A DNA stretch of 64,000 nucleotides from Sinonovacula constricta (GCA_007844125.1 CM017558.1:50233831-50297830), one strand, 5' to 3'; counted from the first letter of the stretch, positions 11,679 through 24,127 are shown. Made by a program: numbers and translations. Notes: generated by a model from the letters alone, not told the origin.

Positions 11679-14154
11679 GTTAAACACAGTCTGAATAGCA
11701 GTGGTGGCTGTTCTTGTAGAGTTAAACACTGTCTGAACAGCAGTAGTGGCTGTCCTTGTAGAGTTAAACACAGGCTGAACAGCAGTAGTGGCTGTTCTTG
11801 TAGAGTTAAACACAGGCTGAACAGCAGTAGTGGCTGTTCTTGTAGAGTTAAACACAGGCTGAACAGCAGTAATGGCTGTTCATGTAGAGTTAAACACAGG
11901 CTGAACAATAGTAGTGGCTGTTCTTGTAGAGTTAAACACAGTCTAAACAACAGTAGTGGCTGTTCTTGTAGAGTTAAACACAGGCTGAACAACAGTAGTG
12001 GCTGTTCTTGTAGAGTTAAACACAGTATGAACAGCAGTAGTGGCTGTTCATGTAGAGTTAAACACAGTCTGAACAGCAGTAGTGGCTGTTCATGTAAAGT
12101 TAAACACAGGCTGAAAAGCAGTAGTGGCTGTTCTTGTAGAATTAAACACAGTCTGAACAGCAGTGGTGGCTGTTCTTGTAGAATTTAACACAGTCTGAAT
12201 AGCAGTAGTTGCTGTTCATGTAGAGTTTAACACAGTCTGAATAGCAGTAGTGGCTGTTCTTGTAGAGTTAAACACAGTCTGAACAGCAGTAGTGGCTGTT
12301 CATGTAGAGTTAAACACAGTATGAACAGCAGTAATGGCTGTTCTGTAGAGTTAAACACAGGCTGAACAGCAGTAGTGGCTGTTCTTGTAGAGTTAAACAC
12401 AGTCTGAACAGCAGTGGTGGCTGTTCTTGTAGAGTTTAACACAGTCTGAATAGCAGTAGTTGCTGTTCATGTAGAGTTAAACACAGTCTGAACAGCAGTA
12501 GTGGCTGTTCTTGTAGAGTTAAACACAGTCTAAATATCAGTAGTGGCTGTTCATGTAGAGTTAAACACAGTCTGAACAGTAGTAATGGCTGTTCATGTAG
12601 AGTTAAACACAGGCTGAACAATAGAAGTGGCTGTTCTTGTAGAGTTAAACACAGTCTAAACAACAGTAGTGGCTGTAATGTAGAGTTAAACACAGGCTGA
12701 ACAACAGTAGTGGCTGTTCTTGTAGAGTTAAACACAGTCTGAACAGCAGTAGTGGCTGTTCTTGTAGAATTAAACACAGTATGAACAGCAGAAGTGGCTG
12801 TTCATGTAGAGTTAAACACAGTATGAACAGCAGTAATGGCTGTTCATGTAGAGTTAAACACAGTCTGAACAGCAGTAGTGGCTGTTCATGTAAAGTTAAA
12901 CACAGGCTGAAAAGCAGTAGTGGCTGTTCTTGTAGAGTTAAACACAGTCTGATCAGCAGTAGTGGCTGTTCTTGTAGAATTAAACACAGTCTGAACAGCA
13001 GTGGTGGCTGTTCTTGTAGAATTTAACACAGTCTGAATAGCAGTAGTTGCTGTTCATGTAGAGTTTAACACAGTCTGAATAGCAGTAGTGGCTGTTCTTG
13101 TAGAGTTAAACACAGTCTGAACAGCAGTAGTGGCTGTTCATGTAGAGTTAAACACAGTATGAACAGCAGTAATGGCTGTTCTTGTAGAGTTAAACACAGG
13201 CTGAACAGCAGTAGTGGCTGTTCTTGTAGAGTAAAACACAGGCTGAACAGCAGTAGTGGCTGTTCTTGTAGAGTTGAACACAGTCTGAACAGCAGTGGTG
13301 GCTGTTCTTGTAGAGTTTAACACAGTCTGAATAGCAGTAGTTGCTGTTCATGTAGAATTAAACACAGTCTGAATAGCAGTAATGGCTGTTCTTGTAGAGT
13401 TAAACACAGTCTGAACAGCAGTAGTGGCTGTTCTTGTAGAGTTAAACACAGGCTGAACAGCAGTAGCGGCTGTTCTTGTAGAGATAAACATGGGCTGAAC
13501 AGCAGTTATGGCTGTTCTTGTAGAGTTAAACACAGTCTGAACAGCAGTAATGGCTGTTCTTGTAGAGTTAAACACAGTCTGAACAGCAGTAGTGGCTGTT
13601 CTTGTAGAGTTAAACACTGTCTGAACAGCAGTAGTGGCTGTTCTTGTAGAGTTAAACACAGGCTGAACAGCAGTGGTGGCTGTTCTTGTAGAGTTTAACA
13701 CAGGCTGAACAGCAGTAGTGGCTGTTCTTGTAGAGTTAAACACAGTCTGAACAGCAGTGGTGGCTGTTCTTTTAGAGTTAAACACAGGCTGAACAGCAGT
13801 AGTGGCTGTTCTTGTAGAGTTAAACACAGTCTGAACAGCAGTGGTGGCTGTTCTTGTAGAATTAAACACAGTCTGAACAGCAGTGGTGGCTGTTCTTGTA
13901 GAGTTTAACACAGTCTGAATAGCAGTAGTTGCTGTTCATGTAGAGTTAAACACAGTCTGAATAGCAGTAATGGCTGTTCTTGTAGAGTTAAACACAGGCT
14001 GAACAGCAGTAATGGCTGTTCTTGTAGAGTTTAACACAGGCTGAACAGCAGTAGTGACTGTTCTTGTAGAGTTAAACACAGTCTGAACAGCAGTAATGGT
14101 TGTCCATGTAGAGTTAAACACAGTATGAACAGCAGTAATGGCTGTTCTTGCGTG
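11679..14154 (+). repeat. 42-bp minisatellite, about 59 units, each with an internal hairpin
   Basis: The unit starts GTTAAACACAGTCTGAACAG and continues CAGTAGTGGCTGTTCTTGTAGA, 42 bp in all, repeated for about 2.48 kb with point variants. Each consensus unit contains GAACAGC-AGTAGTG-GCTGTTC, a perfect 7-bp inverted repeat with a 7-nt loop; units ending TTCATG extend it to 8 bp. Higher-order structure is clear: a marker variant with AGTAGTTGC occurs at 12189, 12440, 13027, 13321 and 13909. These positions are separated by near-multiples of 42, and the 12189 and 13027 neighbourhoods match unit for unit about 838 bp apart. Since 42 is divisible by three, frames stay open on both strands (for example a Cys/Ser-rich 14-residue repeat). 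I regard this as a by-product of the unit length. Confidence 0.95.
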
Positions 14155-15480
14155 GTGGTTTGGATTTTTTTAAAAAAAAAAATTAAAAAGAAAGCAATAA
14201 AAGACATTATTATGTTGTTTACATAAACGTTTCTTTAAAAAATAGCCAGAACAGCAGGGTAAATTTTTTTAAGACTACAGTCTGCTGCAATAATATTGCA
14301 ATATAAGCTTGCAATAAAGATTAAAAAATAGCAGACAGACAAATTAACAGTTTGCTTTTTCACATATGGGAACTAAAACTATAATTGCCACACGTCCCCT
14401 TAGATCTCCACACCACCACCATGATGTCTCATATTTGAGAAGTCTTCCTTTGCCTGTCTAGCAGTGTCTCAGACACTGTGAACACTTAACCCTGACCTGC
14501 ACATATTGCATATACCATATTAGTTCATAGTTATAGGCCAACTATCACATACAAAGGGTAATAAAATAGCAACTAAACAGTAAATCGAATAATTGCAGAT
14601 CCTGATGAAACAGCTCCCAGCAGAAGATCTGGATCAACAGTATTTGCCTAAGACATATCAAGTTACACCGATCAAGCCAAGAACTCCTACAGCCTTACAC
14701 TTAGGGTGTTACTGTCCTTTTTACATTTCACTCTCAGATCAAACACAGGTTATCATTTGAACATTTCATAATGAGAGCAATATAGACTGGAGTATCATGC
14801 AATTAGATCTCATTCACAACTTGGTGTGAAGTGCTAGAAGTCACTTGTCTGGGAGCCCAGGTAACAGGCACTTGTGAGACCAATATTGTCCATCTCTGTC
14901 CATATATGTTGACCCTAGGGCCATTATGTCCACTCACAGGTAGTCAATGTAGTACAAGTGTCCAGTGTTCAGAGGGACTAAAGGTCAGTGGTAAGGAGTT
15001 GTGTCACAGATCAACTTAAATTTGAAATAAAGTTTTCCTTTAGTGATTTGTCAAAATTGTTTTGATTAAACTAAGAAATTGTTTTTGATTTTTTTTTTAA
15101 TATTATGGCAAATTTTTATCTAAATCTTTTCATTTTATCATCATTTTAGGGCATATTGTGACATTGTTATGTAATTTTTTTCTATACTAATCATTGTGAA
15201 ACAATGAAATCAGTATATATAACTATTTACAGCCAAATGTAAAGCAGTATAGCACAGAAGTCTAATGAATACAAAAGTGATTAGCCCTTTTTAGCCTTAC
15301 TTTCATATATATTGACCAGTGTGGGTCAAAGCCCTTTAAAATCATAATAAAGGTTATGTTGAAAGATGAAGGCAAACATTGTGCCAGTTGTAATCTATAA
15401 GAAAACTGCATTATACATGTAAATTCTAAATCTCAGTCATAGAGAAATAGATTTCTATAGAAGAGGTCCCTGGTTTGAAT
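14155..15480. other. non-coding DNA with a degenerate hairpin repeat
   Basis: A poly-T/A tract follows the array at 14166-14190. At 14590-14652 there is a family-H fragment with CAGATCCTGATGAAACAGCT, CCCAGCAG and GATCTGGATC. No coding region is supported. Confidence 0.45.
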
Positions 15481-15610
15481 TGTAACACAGGGAGAAAAAT
15501 GTGCAGCCAGTCCGGGACTCGAACCCCGGACCCTTCGCTAACAGGGCAAATGCTCTTCCGACTGAGCTAATTGGACCGCTTACACAGCTTCTCCCTTTCA
15601 CCCGGCTACA
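15481..15610 (-). repeat. 3' LTR of the TRIM-like element, with tRNA-like core
   Basis: On the minus strand the LTR contains a perfect A box TTAGCTCAGTCGG (15558-15570) and a perfect B box GGTTCGAGTCC (15515-15525). The T-arm-like stem CCGGG/CCCGG surrounds the B box. A TTTTT run (15495-15499) follows and could end a Pol III transcript. An anticodon-stem-like pairing TTTGC/GCGAA encloses the loop CCTGTTA, but the acceptor stem is poorly paired, so it is not a functional tRNA gene. Confidence 0.75.
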
Positions 15611-15735
15611 TACACCCCAGGCAACTTGATTTTCATCCTCGAATTTCTACAGACTATATTCTCTACATACAACTCACAAGCACCTCTCAAGCACTTGTAC
15701 CGTAACGACCATGAGTCATTCACGTTGGGCGCCAT

Positions 15736-15865
15736 TGTAACATAGGGAGAAAAATGTGCAGCCAGTCCGGGACTCGAACTCGGGACCCTTCGCTAACAGG
15801 GCGAATACTCTTCCGACTGAGCTAACAAGACCGTTTACACAGCTTCTCGCTTTCACCGAGCTTCA
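15736..15865 (-). repeat. 5' LTR of the TRIM-like element, with tRNA-like core
   Basis: Same layout as its partner: A box at 15813-15825, slightly altered B box AGTTCGAGTCC at 15770-15780, and TTTTT at 15750-15754. It is followed on the minus strand by one base and then the primer-binding site. Confidence 0.75.
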
Positions 15866-18190
15866 GAATCTTACTAAAAGCAAGCATTTGTTGTTGTTGT
15901 TTTTTGCTTCTGTAACATTTTTATATTTTTCTTCTATTTTCACTGACAGAAATACAGCTCCTTAATTTTTCAACAAATATGTTGCTAGTATAATTTTTAA
16001 ACCACGTAGCAATCATTCCATTTTTAACTTTTGTGGAAAAAATGGTTGACAATGTGTCTGCTGGCCTTCCGTGAAGTGTTGGTGTCTGAGTACATTATTA
16101 TGGCCTCAAGGGAAGTGTATTTTTCTAATAAGTTTACTATATATATCTTGAGGACATGTGTTCATAAAAAAACTTAAAATTTTTCAAACCCTCACAAATA
16201 TCTCACTCACAGCCTGTAGTTAAGTCCCTTTCTAGATGAGTTTTATCTTAGGTTTCTGTTTTATGAACACAGGGCCAAGCATAAAGTAAGATATAAGCAT
16301 ACCCACCTAACTTATAATAGGGTTACCCCTTGACCTCTAGTCATTGAGTGCCACTGTCATCAAAAATTTACCACAAACTAAAACCACCCCACAACAAAAT
16401 AGTTGTGTCACCATTTACATAACTCAGTGCCTCAATTTCTCTCTATAGGGTGTCCAACTATGAACCAACTGTGAACCATCTTTGTCCATCTTCCCACAGT
16501 TTGCTGTGAGTTGTGGCCATGTTTTCGACTGTTGTTCACCCCCATTAGCTGGTCTATCATCACCCCATCAGCTGGTCCAGCCAATCATTCCACTTGTTTC
16601 TCCAGCGAGGACTCCTTTACCATATCTTCTGATACCCATCTTTCACACTGACCAATGCATTCCTGGTGATGGGTATTATGCAGAAATGGTATATCTTTGT
16701 TTCACTTTGACTAAAGATACAGCAATATTTTTTCTCAAGTGCTGGTTCAAAACTCCAAAAAACACAAACTCTTCTTATACTCAAATATTCATCTCTTATT
16801 ATAAGTTTTAATCCTGAGGATTTAAAACAGTGTAGAGTTATGTATTCTTGTTTACTTTTATTTGGCCTGTTGGTTTCAAGGATGTACCAATTTTTCCTCC
16901 CCAGTATGGATAATATTGACCATTAGATTTTTTGTCAGTAAATCGATACTTTTCTTCTTACTACTGATTCATGGACAGTAGTCCATAAGCTTTCAAAACA
17001 TTAAATACACTTATCTTTCAATATGTTATTTTATGAGATACAGCATTTTAGATTCACCCCTTTTTTGGTTGCTATGGTTTCTGTTATATACAAAGATCAG
17101 GTATTAAGGGGTCAATAAGGGTTCAAACTTGGATCAATCAGCCCCAGGGTTCCTCCCAGACCATGTAGAAACAAATAGAGCTGACAATACCTCAACAAGA
17201 GGGGTTGCCATTAGTCTGTCAGACTTGAGCATGTCATATTACAAAGAAACAATATAATTTTTATCAGATAACATGCAGAACGATGTCACATTTAGGATTT
17301 TACAGACAGTAGTAAATACTGAAACACTTCAGACTGGTGGTATGGTATTCCTGATGCTGATGTCTCCATAAATAGTTTTGGATAAATTTATTACAGAATC
17401 AAACTGACCCAAGTACTAACTTTTCTACTTTTGTAGATAATCTACATATACCATAAAATATATTCTCCGGAGGTTTTATAATTAACACATTATCTCTAAA
17501 TACTAAGCAACGTCTGTTGCTGTAGCAAATATATACAAGTGTTATTTGAGCCACACCTGCATATCGTCTAATGGCAGATGACAGACAAAAAATAGTTCTG
17601 TCATTTCTCGTCTGCTTTAGATTGCCTCCTTTTCATCAGTCTGTCAACTATATATAAACACAGGAACAGAGCACAACAAACTGTCTCAAAATATCATAAC
17701 TTCATAATCCATATCTTGTCTTAGGTTGTTTTTTCATACATTTTAATTGCAATAACACCAGTTTGCTTGTCAGGCATGCTGACCTTTTAGTAGACTTATG
17801 TCAGAAATGTTTATAAAAATAGATGTCACATTACAGTTCTCATTAATAAACCAATTAGAGAAAATGTGTGGGTCCATTAAAGCATAATAAAAAAAGATGA
17901 TAAACCACTTTACTCCTACAAAATAGAGACACATTTTAGCTAAGTAGTTATGACATTCATTACTGCTGTCATTTTGACATGGTAAAAAAACTAAATGCAA
18001 ACTTTCTGTTTTGTTTCACTCTTTTAGTGTTTTGAATTTTCCATTTGTTAAGCAAATTCATTATGAAAGGTAAATACTTGATATTATTGTAGTGGCAGTT
18101 TTTTATTTGTATATAAACACCATATTTTATAAAAAATTTGCAAATGTTGTTATTTATTTATTTATTTATTACTTATTTCTATCATTATAA
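15866..18190. other. non-coding CpG-poor DNA
   Basis: No supported gene. The frame at 16482-16811 has no motif or splice support. A (TTG)-rich run follows the TRIM at about 15888-15902. Confidence 0.4.
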
Positions 18191-18193
18191 CAG

Positions 18194-18275
18194 TGTATTC
18201 ACAGCCTGGTAAAGTGAAGGCAGCGCTATATCTTGCTTTGTGTGAACATTGCCTCTAAATGACAAAATGATTAGT
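18194..18275 (+). repeat. fragment of SINE family S2
   Basis: The stretch around GTGAAGGCAGCGCTATATCT and GTGTGAACA matches the 3' core of the complete element at 24128-24448 (GTGAAGGCAGCACTATATCT...GTGAACACC). Head and tail are missing. Confidence 0.6.
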
Positions 18276-18619
18276 AGTGCCAGACCTTTGAATCAACTAA
18301 TCTTGTGTCTCCCCATGTTTTAACAACAGATTCTGAATAGCTTTAACCAACATCAGATAGTGTTCTGTTGCTTCACAAGGGGTTTCACAAATACATGATA
18401 AATATCACTTGACAACATCCAGCATTGACCTGTCATCAAGTCTACATCAAAGTGAATCATGGGATAGGGGTGGGTTGTTGCATCTAGCTATGTGCAATTT
18501 TAAATTATTTTGATTAAAATCATAAATATTAGAAGTGAAATTTAGTACATATCGGTACATCAAAAATGGTTACAAATTGTGTTGCATGAAATAATGTGCA
18601 TACTAGAATTTAAGGGGCA

Positions 18620-18840
18620 TCAATTCTTTAGAGGTAGAGTTGTGGATTATGACTCCTCAGTCTCACACCATGTGGGCTCGACTCCCAGAAGGCGATGATC
18701 TTAATGGGAGGTCATCCTGTTGACCTGCGATGGTTCTACTCTGATCTTTGCCTTGGGTCTCCCGCCATCAAAATTGCTCGACATTGCTTTAATAACAATC
18801 AATGTGTTGCTGCAATGTATTTTCAAAAATAATTCTGCAA
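18620..18840 (+). repeat. SINE family S1 copy, degenerate
   Basis: An A-box remnant (TAGAGGTAGAGTTGTGG) and B-box-like GTGGGCTCGACTCCCAG lead into a body with GGTTCTACTCTGATC, GGGTCTCCCGCCATCA and GTTGCTGCAATGTATTTTCA. The order and spacing match the complete copy at 2162-2401. Confidence 0.75.
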
Positions 18841-19553
18841 TTTTTATGAAAATTTAGGTTAAATATACAAAAATTGCAACAATAAAATGGTAGAACTTGT
18901 CAATGCTTAAAACCAAATTATGCCTTTTTGTTTGAATGCACCTGTCAGTTATAAATAAGGTTATATTTACACAGTTTTGACAAATCTTTTCAAAGAAATA
19001 ACAATGTAGTTTGAAAATATTTAATTACCACAGATTAACTATGTTATGTTGCATTTTTAAGCAAAGCAGAAAAATATACATGGATGCTATCCATAAAATG
19101 GGGAAAAAACTAGCTTGATGAACATTTTGATTTTGCTTTTTACATAAAATAAAAATTATGTTGCATTTCTACATAAAAAGAAGGCAAACTGTTTGAATCT
19201 GTCTTGACACTACCAGTATAACCCATCCCTAGCCTGTTCTGTGTCTGACTGCTGCAGTTATGGATGGGATGCTCCCTAGAGAACCCCCAGTAGACAGCCA
19301 GGAAGGTGTGAATGAGGTTTTAGCAAACAGAATCCAAATACTTTCTGCCAATTAGGGTGTCCATTCTTACATTCTTGTGACTGGTACCCTTATATTGTTT
19401 ACTAACTTCACAAGTGGTAGGGTTGGGCAGTCTTGCACCAGCTCTACTGTCAAACCAGTCAGTAATTAGTGATGTATTGGATAACAATATTGGGTATAGG
19501 AATATATAAGTAACAGGTCAATATAAAGTTGTTTATTCTTATTTGTATTTCAG
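18841..19553. other. non-coding CpG-poor DNA
   Basis: AT-rich. The last part leads into a good acceptor (TTATTTGTATTTCAG) before the candidate exon at 19554. Confidence 0.4.
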
Positions 19554-19602
19554 AGAGGAGGATCAGTCTGGCTTGTTGGGATATTTTAAGAGTGATTTGA
19601 TG
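19554..19602 (+). other. candidate small exon (49 bp)
   Basis: The segment has a strong 3' splice site (pyrimidine-rich ...TTGTATTTCAG ending at 19553) and a strong 5' splice site (ATG|GTAAGTG, GT at 19603-19604). One frame is open throughout and reads EEDQSGLLGYFKSDLM after one leading base. It lies 22.6 kb upstream of the protocadherin A exon on the same strand. It could be an untranslated or coding exon of that gene, an exon of a different gene, or chance. No homology is recognised. Confidence 0.3.
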
Positions 19603-21519
19603 GTAAGTGTTTTTAATAAATCATTCAAACATTACATTTTATCACATGATTCCCCTTTTTCCATTCAATAAACCAATAACATATTTTGTTATATTACACT
19701 AGTGTAATACAGCTTTTTGATTGATAACATCATTATCATCATAATGCAGATCTTCTCATACCACTATTTTGCCAAGTTTTGTTGTTAAAATGTTGAAAAA
19801 TCTTACACTGTCGTTTAAAATCATGTGATAAAAATAATCTGGCACAGGAGAGCTTACTATCACTTGTCCTGAACTTGTCCTTTAATAAATGTTTGTTACT
19901 AATGACAATGCATATCAGATCCTCTATTTATGTTTTTCAAGCCTTTCTGGTGCTTTTTGATCCTTGAGGTTTTTTTTGTATGGCAAAGATTATATTGTTT
20001 TTTACTCAACCCAGTATGTGCAATATGTCATGTAATTAATATGTTTTCTAACATTTTGTATGCAATTTTAAGTTTAGTTACTTTTTGCAAAATGCTGTAA
20101 TTCAAATCTCTCTTACTTTGTTTTACATGTCTTAGAAAGCATAAACATTGTGTAAGAGAGATTGTTTAAAATGTGTGCACAATATTTTGTTGGTCTAGAT
20201 CTCAATTACGAATTCCAAATATTTTGGAGAAAGAAGTTTTATTTTCCATTATGCTATATAGAATAACTTAGTCCGCCTTTAAACAAAATTAAGGCAGTTT
20301 GTTAGTTGGAAAACTTAGTTAAGTTTTATCTTTATGTGATCAATGGAAAGTAGATAATTAAAAAATTGATATGGCCTTGCTTTCAATGATTAAATTTGCT
20401 GTATGATTTATAGTAACCTTTTAACACTCCAGGCATCCAGCTGTCAAATACTCTATGACAGGTATAAACTGTATTTTTACACACTACATTTAAATGTTCA
20501 ATTTGTTTCTTGAGTTGAATACAATCTGAGAGATTTTCCATGTTTCAAATTACTTACAATGTACACAATGAGTCCAACCAGTATTGTCAATTTTCATTAA
20601 ACCTCAGCTTTTGAGGAGAAAATTAATATAATTGCATCTGTATGCGAAATTTCTCCTCCCCTCCACTACCAAATACATGAAAACTAAATTCATACACACA
20701 TGTTTAATGATTCTTAATGGCATTCAAAAGCGGGCTATTTGATGAAATTAGAAAGTCGTTAAGAAATCATTTAAATTGTTGCTACTGCTTGACTATTGGG
20801 GCTGAAGAATGGTGTATTCAATATTCAGGCTGTTAATCCAAAGATCTGTTAGGTTATGTGTGGATGCATTTAAGCTATCCAATAAGGGGGATGAACCCTA
20901 TTGTAGTGGTTCCCCGCCCTATAGCTTTCCCACCCTTTTCTATCAGTTGATTGTTCTCTCATAAATACCAGTAGTCTGGTTGAAATATGGTTATATTTGA
21001 TGGTTCGGGACCAAACTCCATTACAATGGATAGACACTTCTCAACAAAAGTTTCTATAAGCAGGGCTAACAGGATTTTTGTTTATTTATGCTGGCCTCTT
21101 TTGTTTGTGTATATTTACTTTATCAAGAATGCAGTTGAATTAATTGAAAATGTGCAGGGAATGAACATAAAGACCAATAATTAAATTAGCATGTTTCCTT
21201 TCACAAAAAGAACAAAGAAAACAAGTAGCATTTAATAAGGATTAATTGTTTGACGAAAAGAAATATGTAAAAGTTGTATTGATTAATTGTCAAATCTAAT
21301 CTGAGTGGTGGAAATGGCATGATTTTAATATCATGTTTGTTTGTTTGATCAGTAAAAGGGAATTCATTTGCCTTGGCTGTCACTTTGGGATTAATTGTAA
21401 ATGAGTTCAAGAAATGCAAATACAGAAATTTGAATAGAGTTACAAATCAAGTCATGCTAGGTTATAGTAAGTGAAACAACCTGCTTGTGACATATAAAAG
21501 GGCTATTTTTCTATCTTAT
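19603..21519. other. non-coding CpG-poor DNA
   Basis: No gene supported. The open frames at 20987-21184 and 21201-21419 (-) have no recognisable features. Confidence 0.4.
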
Positions 21520-21962
21520 CAGATTTTTTAGGGGTCCTCGCTGTCTTACTTGATTTTGAAAGGGGCTTTCTCTCTGTCATGCCAGACTTTTTAGGGTTTT
21601 TAATTGGGCCTTTTCTTTGTCTTACCCAATCTTTAAAGGGGCCTTCTCTTCTCTCGCAGAGTTTTCAAAGGGGCTGTCTCTCGGTCTCGCATAATTTTTA
21701 AATGTGCTTTCTCTCTTTCTCTCATGATTTTAAAATGGGCTTTCTCTCTGTCTCACATGATTTTTAAAGGGACTTTCTCTTTGTGTCAGTTAATTTTTAC
21801 AGGGGCTTTTGCTTGGTCTCACATGATTTTTAAAGGGGCTTTCTTTCTGTCTGACATGATTTTTAAAGGGGCTTTCTCTCTGTCTGACATGGTTTTTAAA
21901 GGTGCTTTCTCTCTATGTCACCTAATTTTAAAAGAGGCTTTCTCTCTGTGTCATTGTATAGA
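21520..21962 (+). repeat. degenerate minisatellite, about 33-bp units
   Basis: About 13 diverged units are built on CATGATTTTTAAAGGGGCTT followed by TCTCTCTGTCTGA. The last units (21725-21950) are the most regular. The frame at 21724-21990 stays open because the unit is close to 33 bp; its hydrophobic repeat is not convincing as a protein. Confidence 0.85.
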
Positions 21963-24115
21963 AGTTTATTGTTGTTGTTTGTTTTTATGATGGTGATGAA
22001 ACCTCTCAGCTCAGTTAAGTATTTAAGTAAATATTTTAAATACTTTGAAGGAATTTCTGTAGGTATTTTGAGTCTTTTTTATACAGTTATAATTTTTGGG
22101 CTAAACAATTTGTAATGCAGTATTTTCGTGTAGCAACAAAGATATTGCTTTATGCTTAATTTAAAACACTCTCAATTTAATGTAATCAAAAATGAACTTC
22201 TCCAAAGCCGTATGTATTAGACGGTACCATAAAAGGCCATGTTCAGGTATAACATGAAAATATGACAATGAGAATTACAACATATATAAAAAGTTTAAAT
22301 AGTACTACCCGTGCAAGTAAAATGTAAAACCGACAAAAAAAACCTTTGTTAAAGTGAAATTTCAATCTTAATGTCGGTGTTACACATTTCAATGGTGGTA
22401 CGTGTAATTTCAAGCCCCTGTCTAACAGTTTTAAAAGCTGATCAAGATGGCAGCACCTTTGTTGACTCAAGTAGCTGTGCAAATAAAGCAATAAATGTAT
22501 AATGTATTGTTGTATGTTGTATTAGATGGCCGTAAGTGGCTTCATTCGAGCCTTTGTCATAGAACTGATGGGACAATTTAATTTCTCCACAATTTGGTTT
22601 TAAAATATTTCAAGTATGTAGTACACGTACACTGAGATAGTTGAACAGACGAATGTTCCTTTGTTTACTTCTTTGTTGTTTTTTTATTTAAAAAAATCAT
22701 GTATCAGAGTTTTAGGTATATGTTTATTTTGATGAAAAGTAAAAAGTTAAATTAAAGTAGCATTTTTTAAATAATAAATGTTGTAAAAAGTAGATGTTAA
22801 AAACATAAACAAAAAACACAATCATATATGTCTTAATGTACAGAACCCTTTTATAAAAAAAAAAGATTGCAAACAAATGAATGTCTGTTTCAAACATATT
22901 AACAACATTACTTATTTCCGTATGCACCATTTTATAAGTATGACAGATTCATTTGTCGTAGGATTTGCATGTACTGATATGTTGGTTAAAGAGTTTATTA
23001 AACAATAAAATGATGAGGTTTAAGATAGAAAACAAAAAAATAACAAATTGAATGTAACCTCTGAATAAACTTGTTATTCTCTTGGCTAGCTGATAAATGC
23101 ATACGCAGGACAAGGAGATCTGTCATCTCTATTGTACCATATCTTCCTACAACAGTAACCCTTCTCTTCCCTCGTTTGCCAACAAACAATAATACCCTCC
23201 ATGTTATAAATTGTACCTGACCATCTCCAGCTTAAGCACCACAACCAGTTCTCAAGGAGGTGTATTATTGAAAATAAACTAATTTTGAAAATTGGCCAAA
23301 TCCCAATCCATTGAGGCAGGACATGAAATATAGTGAATTGATCTAATCTCAGGAAATGAATTGTGTTCAAGGTACCCGATCAAAGGAAAAGAAATAGGTT
23401 TACTAGGAGATATTGAGGGATAAAGTTGATTTAAGTCAACAGTTTAAGTCCGTTTATCTTTCTTGTTCGAAAGCCCTGAGGCTGGCAAGAAAAAAAATGA
23501 TGTACAAACTCAAAGCCTAATGTTTTTGACACATGTCAAAACAATTCTCAATAGTAATCATGTAATAACTGAAAATTTACTGCAAGATACTTGATGGTAA
23601 ACTGTTTGTCTAGTATCAAACTGTTTTATGTGTTTCTTTGAAACTTTAATTTCACTTGCTTTTATGTAATTTTTTGCAACTTGTAGTGTTATATATCTTT
23701 GATGTCTTTAATTTTGGTTTGTTTTATTTCAACTTTTGACTCTTGTTACCATTTTAACAGTTCATTAGAATGCAATTTTGGAGTTTAAATATCTGTGCAT
23801 AATCCATGGACTTACAAAAGAGTAAATAATTTAATTAAGATATATTTTAGTTATGCACTTGAAAAGCCTACGTGTCAATAAAATGTGTCAATAAAATGTT
23901 AAAATGGTTTGGGGTTTGTAAGTTTTAATCTTATTGTGAAAAAGAGTTTATTTTCTTTTTAATATAGTTGGCCACAAATCATTTTCCATTTTCTTTTTAT
24001 ATTGAGACATGCAATAACTAAGTAATGCTTCTTAATTTTTGTTCTTATCAACATTATTTTTCTTTTCAAAATATTGCAGCTGACATGATCAGATCAGCAT
24101 TGATGAAATTCTTTT
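21963..24115. other. non-coding CpG-poor DNA
   Basis: AT-rich. A 13-bp duplication (GTGTCAATAAAAT) lies near 23873-23898. The minus-strand frames at 22243-22491 and 23086-23370 lack motifs and splice support. Confidence 0.4.
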
Positions 24116-24127
24116 ACAAATTTATAA

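Larger units (their letters stand above)
15481..15865 (-). mobile_element. TRIM-like miniature LTR retroelement with tRNA-like LTRs
   Basis: Two direct repeats of exactly 130 bp, 15481-15610 and 15736-15865, differ at about 13 positions with no indel (about 90% identity). They bracket a 125-bp internal region. Each begins TGTAAC on the + strand; one ends CTACA and the other CTTCA. A 4-bp duplication, GAAT, flanks the whole unit (15477-15480 and 15866-15869). On the minus strand the upstream LTR ends ...GTTACA, followed after one base by TGGCGCCCAACGTG (15721-15734), the primer-binding sequence expected for a tRNA-Lys primer. No gag or pol is present, as in TRIM elements. The polypurine tract before the other LTR is weak (CCTGGGGTGTA). 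Unusually, each LTR contains a tRNA-like promoter. A tandem pair of tRNA-SINEs is the alternative, but it does not predict the PBS or the TG...CA ends. Confidence 0.75.

Noticed and set aside
11625..14121. Cys/Ser-rich and Thr-rich repeat proteins on both strands
   Set aside because: The 42-bp unit is a multiple of three and lacks stops in some frames on both strands; copies carry frame-shifting indels and stops, and there is no signal peptide or splice context.
9219..14154. CRISPR-like arrays
   Set aside because: Repeats are contiguous without unique spacers, and the genome is eukaryotic.
15505..15590. Two functional minus-strand tRNA genes (also at 15760-15845)
   Set aside because: The acceptor stem is mostly unpaired and position 33 is C in place of U; both lie inside the 130-bp LTRs.
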